Shown here: positions 5,419 to 9,250 of the stretch, one piece after another
Numbering within the stretch: the stretch's first letter is position 1
How the letters are laid out: each line of letters opens with the position of its first letter
Source of the DNA: a bacterium
GTDB taxonomy: Bacteria > Thermosulfidibacterota > Thermosulfidibacteria > Thermosulfidibacterales > JALWSI01
Reading direction: 5' to 3'
Length of the DNA: 9,250 nt
Assembly: GCA_027080315.1 (NCBI GenBank)
Contig: JALWSI010000017.1
Span: forward strand, 1 to 9,250
The notes under the pieces: generated by a model
What the model was told of the DNA's origin: nothing
The model's input: the letters and a program-made list of their open reading frames with translations, nothing else
Database searches by the model: none
Translations under genes and position numbers: made by a program

Positions 5419-6293
5419 TAGGCGATGCCCTGGGAGCCCCGCTGGAGTTCAAACGACCGGGAGAGTTTGAAGAGGTTACAGGTTTCACTGAGGGAGGTAT
5501 TCACCACATTCCCAAGGGTTGCTGGACAGACGACACCTCAATGGCCCTCTGTCTGGCAGAGAGCCTGATTGAGTGCAACGGCTTTGATCCTGAAGACCAG
5601 ATGAAACGCTACGTGAGGTGGTGGAAAGAAGGTTATCTCTCTCCTGTGGGCTTCTGTTTTGACATAGGCACCACCGTCTCAATGGCTTTGAGCACCTTTC
5701 AGAGCACAGGAGAGCCCTACGCAGGTTCCACGGATCCCTACAGCGCAGGAAACGGTTCTCTCATGCGACTTGCCCCTGTGCCTCTCTACTACCACCGGGA
5801 TCCCCAAAAGGCCATTGAGATGTCAGGCGAAAGCTCTAAAACCACCCATGGGGCAGACACCTGCATAGACGCCTGTAGGTACTTTGGAGGGCTGATAGCG
5901 GGAGCGGTGATGGGTGTTGACAAGGCCACCCTCCTCTCTCCGGGCTGGAGGCCAGATGGCAGAACCTGGCAGCAGAACGAGCTTCACCCCGAGATCTGGG
6001 AGATCGCTCAGGGCAGCTTCAAGACAAAGTCACCGCCTCAGATAGAGGGAAGCGGCTACGTTGTGAGATCACTGGAAGCAGCCCTGTGGGCCTTTTACAA
6101 AGGAGGAGACCTTGAAGAGAGTGTGCTGCTGGCGGTGAATCTGGGAGAAGACGCAGACACCACGGGCGCAGTCTGTGGCCAGCTTGCAGGGGCCTATTAC
6201 GGAAAAAAGGGCATACCCAAAAGGCTAATAAACGGCCTGTACGAAAGGCTCATTGTGGAGTACATGGCTGAGAGACTGTACAGGGTATCATAA
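5361..6293 (+). CDS. ADP-ribosylglycohydrolase family protein (DraG-like)
   Basis: A 310-residue ADP-ribosylglycohydrolase, the family that removes ADP-ribose from arginine-modified proteins such as nitrogenase reductase (DraG) or from other ADP-ribosylated substrates. It should be a cytoplasmic, dinuclear Mg/Mn enzyme. Visible landmarks: GAFLGMAIGDALGAPLEF (residues 13-30, with E29), WTDDT (55-59), FDIGTT with D101, SAGNGSLMR (128-136), H163, and GEDADTTG (262-269). E29, T56, D57, D58, D101, D264, D266 and T267 correspond to the metal ligands known in DraG, so it should be active. I chose the TTG at 5361 because AAGGAGG precedes it by 6 nt and the family's N-terminus begins there. An in-frame TTG at 5277, with an equally good site, would add 28 residues derived from a duplication. 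No nitrogenase gene is near and the substrate is unknown. Confidence 0.92.
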   Translation: MSKDSSLIDKFLGAFLGMAIGDALGAPLEFKRPGEFEEVTGFTEGGIHHIPKGCWTDDTSMALCLAESLIECNGFDPEDQMKRYVRWWKEGYLSPVGFCFDIGTTVSMALSTFQSTGEPYAGSTDPYSAGNGSLMRLAPVPLYYHRDPQKAIEMSGESSKTTHGADTCIDACRYFGGLIAGAVMGVDKATLLSPGWRPDGRTWQQNELHPEIWEIAQGSFKTKSPPQIEGSGYVVRSLEAALWAFYKGGDLEESVLLAVNLGEDADTTGAVCGQLAGAYYGKKGIPKRLINGLYERLIVEYMAERLYRVS

Positions 6294-6327
6294 CGAGCTC
6301 TGAGTAAAACTACAGAGGCTTCTGTCA

Positions 6328-6866
6328 TCATCTATTCTTCCGTGCCCGTTTTCTTGCATGGTAGAGCCTTTCCGTAAATCCGCCTTCTTGGAGAAACCGC
6401 TCCTCAAGGCTTTGGATCTGGCCTCTGAGCAGATAAGTGGCTTGGTTTATGAGGCAGATCATAACATTGGCGAAGGTCTCAGGGTCAGAAAGGTTGGACC
6501 AGTCCGATAAGTCGGACAGATCTGACACCCTCTTCTTCCTCACCCGAAGGGCCTCTGGCGAGTCTTTATCCCAGATGGGCAATCCCCTTTGTCTAAGAAA
6601 GGCCTTGTAATCAAGCAATAACTCTTCAAGGCTCGCCCGAGCCACCCCGGTGAGCTTTAGCTCCATCTTCTTGGAAGTTGCCGAGGCCATGCTGCCCTCT
6701 GCAATGTTCTGTGCCCCGCTCCTTGATCGTGGGTTCTTGAGCGCTTGTTAATGAAACGATTGCAGAAGATCACTGTTGCGTCGTAGATAACCTCAGCAAG
6801 CAGATAAGACCTTAGCTTTCTATATCCTCCGTGTGGAGGGATGAGGTTGGAGTCTTTTTCTCTCAT
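6328..6866 (-). pseudogene. four-helix-bundle suffix-domain protein, frameshifted
   Basis: The two parts of one protein lie in different frames. The N-terminal part (6866 to about 6723; RBS AAGGA before the ATG) reads NLIPPHGGYRKLRSYLLAEVIYDATVIFC...RSRTHDQ. The C-terminal part (about 6723-6328) reads SGAQNIAEGSMASATSKKMELKLTGVARASLEELLLDY...GLPIWDKD...GGFTERLYHARKRARKNR. Both match the four-helix-bundle family related to 23S rRNA intervening-sequence proteins, with its C-terminal 'suffix' domain. From memory of the family, DQ is followed by about MVQAAR before SG; here GATCA runs straight into AGGAGCGGG, consistent with loss of ~16 nt and a frameshift near 6722-6725. The C-terminal part alone could start at the ATG at 6690, but it would lack the first helix. 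It is convergent with the glycohydrolase gene, 34 nt away. No rRNA gene is near, so the family's IVS context is absent. Confidence 0.82.
6481..6525 (-). repeat. five degenerate 9-nt units encoding SDL-type repeats
   Basis: Inside the suffix-domain part of the pseudogene the minus strand reads five consecutive 9-mers: TCAGATCTG, TCCGACTTA, TCGGACTGG, TCCAACCTT, TCTGACCCT. They encode SDL-SDL-SDW-SNL-SDP. The units vary at several positions but keep the TCNGAC core, so this is an aged minisatellite in frame with the gene. Confidence 0.75.
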
Positions 6867-7127
6867 AGTTCCTTCATAATCTTAACATATCCGGCGGATA
6901 CCCCTACGCCTCATCAAGTACTGCTGAGCACTCAGTAGCTCTTACTAACCACACCGATCCTTTCTATAATCCGATCCGCCGAGAATTCCGCCATCACACC
7001 TCTTTTCTTTGAAGCCACTTCAGGACTTCTGCTACGCCATCACCACACATTGATCAACTCTATTTTGCGTTAGGTTAGAGAGTTTCAAATGTTGGTTGTA
7101 CAGTTTTCTTTCTCTTTCCAAAACAAC
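6867..7127. other. intergenic stretch without a convincing gene
   Basis: I see no credible coding region or tRNA here. It holds an imperfect palindrome at 6921-6938 (CTGCTGAG-CA-CTCAGTAG, one G/T mismatch), a perfect -10 box TATAAT at 6965-6970 on the plus strand with only a weak -35 (TTACTA, 6942-6947, 17-nt spacing), and CCGATCC repeated at 6954 and 6971. Together they could form a regulated promoter firing rightward, though no plus-strand gene follows. Confidence 0.35.
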
Positions 7128-7156
7128 GGGGAGATCCCTTGCTGTGGAATCTCCCC
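7128..7156 (-). terminator. terminator of the ATPase/zinc-ribbon operon
   Basis: GGGGAGAT and ATCTCCCC form an 8-bp stem with a 13-nt loop; a bulged TCC/GGA pairing can lengthen it. On the minus strand it is followed by GTTGTTTTGG, a short U-rich tail. It lies 60 nt past the stop of the zinc-ribbon gene, the expected place for an operon end. Confidence 0.55.
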
Positions 7157-7215
7157 CACATTTTAGGCTGATTCTCCAAAGCCTCCTAAGTGACCAATTG
7201 CTGAACAGGGGAAAG

Positions 7216-7803
7216 CTATATCTCCCTCCATTGCGACAAAACAGAGGGCAAGATCTTCTTCAAGGCGAAATTTGCAAGTTTGCTCTCTTTCAATGCCACT
7301 GACCCGTTAGAAGGCCCTTTGGATAGCCGCTGTAGTTCTTCTGTGCCCCACTTTAAGATCGGGATGCCTTTCTCCCCTTCTTCAGCAGCGACAGCCAAAA
7401 GCAAGGTTTCCATCCAGGCTTCAAATCTCCCATTTTCGGAGATGGCCTCATTCTCGGCAAAGAAGGCTATCAAATCCCGTATATGGCCACGAACAATCTC
7501 TTGGTAGCTCACTTTCGGAGTTTTGGGAGAGAGAAAACGGTAACCAAACTCCCTTTTACACCCTGAACACCAGTAATAGATATCCTCCCAACCTATGGGA
7601 AAGAGGGCGACCCCTTTAACAGGCTCAGGAGTCCTTATGGAAAAATCAGGAAACCCCATCTCTCCCCTTGAAAACTCCAGCTCTCTTCCCCCGCAATAAG
7701 GGCATCCTGCCTTAAAGATCTCAAAGTGAGCCAGACGAAGCAGAACAGGGGCAGGAATCACCAAGGGATACTGAAGCTCTATCTCAATAAGCTCGTGTCC
7801 CAT
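7216..7803 (-). CDS. zinc-ribbon protein, partner of SMC-like ATPase
   Basis: A 195-residue protein whose family I cannot name. After an acidic N-terminus with a beta-like ELIEIELQYPLVIPAPVLLRL come two cysteine knuckles: C34-P-Y-C37 and C79-S-G-C82, 41 residues apart, a typical four-Cys zinc ribbon. The C-terminal half is helical (about 98-195; VRGHIRDLIAFFAENEAI...FEAWMETLLLAVAAEEGEKG). It could bind nucleic acid or a protein partner. The frame is open to a TTG at 7821, but AGGGGGT lies inside that extension and 5-6 nt before the ATG at 7803, which is therefore the start. It begins 21 nt after the stop of the ATPase gene, so the two are almost certainly co-transcribed, and a hairpin terminator follows. 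Confidence 0.82.
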   Translation of the reverse strand: MGHELIEIELQYPLVIPAPVLLRLAHFEIFKAGCPYCGGRELEFSRGEMGFPDFSIRTPEPVKGVALFPIGWEDIYYWCSGCKREFGYRFLSPKTPKVSYQEIVRGHIRDLIAFFAENEAISENGRFEAWMETLLLAVAAEEGEKGIPILKWGTEELQRLSKGPSNGSVALKESKLANFALKKILPSVLSQWREI

Positions 7804-7824
7804 CCCGCTACCCCCTATCAACCC

Positions 7825-9250
7825 TCAAACTGCTCCTCCAAACCCCACCTCCTTGGCCCCAAAAGAGGCGTAGTCTGAAGGGTTGCTGGTGAGCACAATC
7901 ACCTGCAAACCGTTCTTGGCGGCAAGGTCAAGCATACGCTGAACCACCCTCACCCTGTCAGGATCCGTGTTCACAAAGGCATCATCAAAGATCACCGGCA
8001 GGGTTCCACCGTGCTCTGCGGCCAGCAGCTCTGCAATGGCCAGTCTAACCGCCGCAGCCACCTGCTCCTTTGTGCCCCCGCTCAGGGCGTCAAAGTCAAA
8101 GGCGCCTTCAAAGTTCCCTCTGGACCGGGCCAGCTTGACACCGCTAAGCCTGTTGCTCTCGGCATCAAACTCCACCTTGGCTTCGGCGTCTGGAAAGATG
8201 CACCTGAGATACCTGGTAATACGCTCTGCAAGAGGCTGAGAGAGCCTATCTGCAAGCTCCTTCTGCTTTTCGCGAAAGAGATGATCAATTAGTTTAATGG
8301 CTTCTGCCCGCAGCTCAATCTTTTGGTAGTTCTTCTCAGCAAAGTTGCGCTCGGCCTCGGCCTCCTCAAGCTCCACCTTGGGATCAGACTCCCTTGAGAC
8401 CTTCAACAGCTCCCCTTTGGCGGCCATGGTCTCTCTGGACTCCTGGATAATCCTCTCCTTCTCCGCCTTGGCCCTGGTGAGCCTCTCGTAATCTCCCTGC
8501 AGCTCCTCAGGATTCAGCTCAGCTATCCTCTTCTTGACCTCCTCAACCCCGGCTGTGGCCCTGACCACCTTCAGCTTCACCGCCTTGAGGTTGGCCTCTC
8601 GCTGCCCGTCATCCCCGTACTGCTCAATCAGCATCTCAAGATTGGCCTTGTGGTTAGAGAGGCTCTGCTCGTCCTCAAGAAGATCCTTCAAGAGTGCCTG
8701 AAGCTCACCTTCCAGCCCCTTCTCTCTCTTCTTGGCCTCATCCAAGGCCTTCTTTTTGACCTTCTCTTCACCCTCTGCCTCTTCAACTGCCTTCTTGGCC
8801 TTCTCAAGCAGCTCTTTGGCTTCATCCAAGGTGTTGGGGCTCTCAGGGTCTTTCACCTGCTCCCTGCGGCGCGCCACCTCCCCTTGGGCAGAGGCAACGG
8901 CCTCATTGGCATCCTCCAAAGCCCCAGAGAGACCGGTGGGATCAAGCTCCTCAAGGGCAGACTCCCGCTCCTTAATCTGCAACTCAATCTCTGCCCTCTC
9001 AGCAAAGGCCTTCTCTGCCTCATCAAGGGATGTTAGGGATCTCTCATTAAGCAGCCTCTCTAAACGATCCTCTAAACCCCTCTTCTCCTCGCGGCACTTT
9101 TGCAGGCTGTCTCCACCACCAGGGCGGATCTTGAGCCTCACCCCGTCTCCCACCTTGACCTCTGAGACCTCTGTGAGCCTCTTTGACCCTTTGGGAGCAA
9201 CAACCTCGCCGTTCACCACCACAGTCTCGGCGGCCTCAACCACCTCAACC
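7825..9250 (-). CDS. SMC/Rad50/YhaN-like coiled-coil ATPase, C-terminal part
   Basis: The visible ~475 residues are the C-terminal part of an ABC-type ATPase; the reading frame runs off the window, so the Walker A head is outside. In order: a beta segment around TVVVNGEVVAPKGSKRLTEV...VRLKIRPGG (probably the middle of the protein), a long Glu/Lys/Ala-rich coiled coil (about residues 45-345 counted from 9243), and the C-terminal head with the ABC signature LSGGTKEQ (387-394), Walker B LPVIFDD (415-421) and VIVLTSNPSDY (448-458). The last has Asn where many relatives have the switch histidine. No zinc-hook CxxC is present. The layout fits the SMC/Rad50/RecN/YhaN group that acts on DNA; relatives often sit beside a metallophosphoesterase nuclease, which could lie upstream outside this window. 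It is followed at 21 nt by the zinc-ribbon gene. Confidence 0.88.
   Translation of the reverse strand, partial: VEVVEAAETVVVNGEVVAPKGSKRLTEVSEVKVGDGVRLKIRPGGGDSLQKCREEKRGLEDRLERLLNERSLTSLDEAEKAFAERAEIELQIKERESALEELDPTGLSGALEDANEAVASAQGEVARRREQVKDPESPNTLDEAKELLEKAKKAVEEAEGEEKVKKKALDEAKKREKGLEGELQALLKDLLEDEQSLSNHKANLEMLIEQYGDDGQREANLKAVKLKVVRATAGVEEVKKRIAELNPEELQGDYERLTRAKAEKERIIQESRETMAAKGELLKVSRESDPKVELEEAEAERNFAEKNYQKIELRAEAIKLIDHLFREKQKELADRLSQPLAERITRYLRCIFPDAEAKVEFDAESNRLSGVKLARSRGNFEGAFDFDALSGGTKEQVAAAVRLAIAELLAAEHGGTLPVIFDDAFVNTDPDRVRVVQRMLDLAAKNGLQVIVLTSNPSDYASFGAKEVGFGGAV

Noticed and set aside
6300-6320. Short CTCTG/CAGAG stem between the glycohydrolase and the pseudogene
   Set aside because: A 5-bp stem with a 10-nt loop and no U-tract is not convincing as a terminator.
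7096-7302. 68-residue plus-strand open frame
   Set aside because: It overlaps the terminator hairpin and runs antisense into the zinc-ribbon gene, and it has no ribosome binding site.
7967-9036. Several plus-strand and alternative-frame open frames in the ATPase gene
   Set aside because: They are shadows of the Glu/Lys/Leu-rich coiled-coil coding sequence. The minus frame carries the ABC signature and Walker B motif.

Overview
This is bacterial DNA from a chromosome-like accessory region. Genes are short and on both strands, with strong AAGGAGGTG-type ribosome binding sites and frequent TTG/GTG starts. AGA/AGG arginine and ATA isoleucine codons are common, which would fit a thermophilic or anaerobic lineage. 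That is only a hint, and I cannot name the species. There is no rRNA, tRNA, CRISPR array or transposase.

Layout, left to right. A small two-helix membrane protein (57-305, +) faces a minus-strand cassette across a GC-rich hairpin. The cassette reads from a near-consensus sigma-70 promoter (2796-2824): a WYL-domain regulator (2749-1817), then two unrecognised genes (1715-1017 and 1001-339) that are visibly more AT-rich than the rest. Next is a short exported Tyr/Gly/His-rich protein (3294-3001, -) with its own promoter. Divergent from it is an AAA ATPase of the DUF4143 family (3510-4748, +). Its promoter holds a perfect 19-bp palindrome between the -35 and -10 boxes and lies so close to the ATG that the mRNA should be leaderless. 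A 62-residue basic orphan protein (4992-4804, -) follows.

The middle of the window holds an ADP-ribosylglycohydrolase of the DraG family (5361-6293, +) with all the expected metal-site residues. Its upstream region is unusual. The ribosome binding site, TTG start and first ~20 codons are present twice in tandem, in one open frame, and a third, more decayed copy may lie further upstream. Two hairpin structures precede them. Convergent to it is a broken four-helix-bundle gene with the 'suffix' domain (6866-6328, -). It appears to be frameshifted by a ~16-nt deletion and carries a 5 x 9-nt Ser-Asp-Leu minisatellite.

The right end is a minus-strand operon: an SMC/Rad50/YhaN-like coiled-coil ATPase that enters from beyond the window (9250-7825, C-terminal part only), followed 21 nt later by a four-cysteine zinc-ribbon protein (7803-7216) and a hairpin terminator (7128-7156).

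Most worth following up: the WYL regulator with two orphan genes (arranged like a regulated defence or stress cassette, function unknown), the palindrome-controlled leaderless ATPase gene, the duplicated start region of the ADP-ribosylglycohydrolase, and the ATPase/zinc-ribbon pair.
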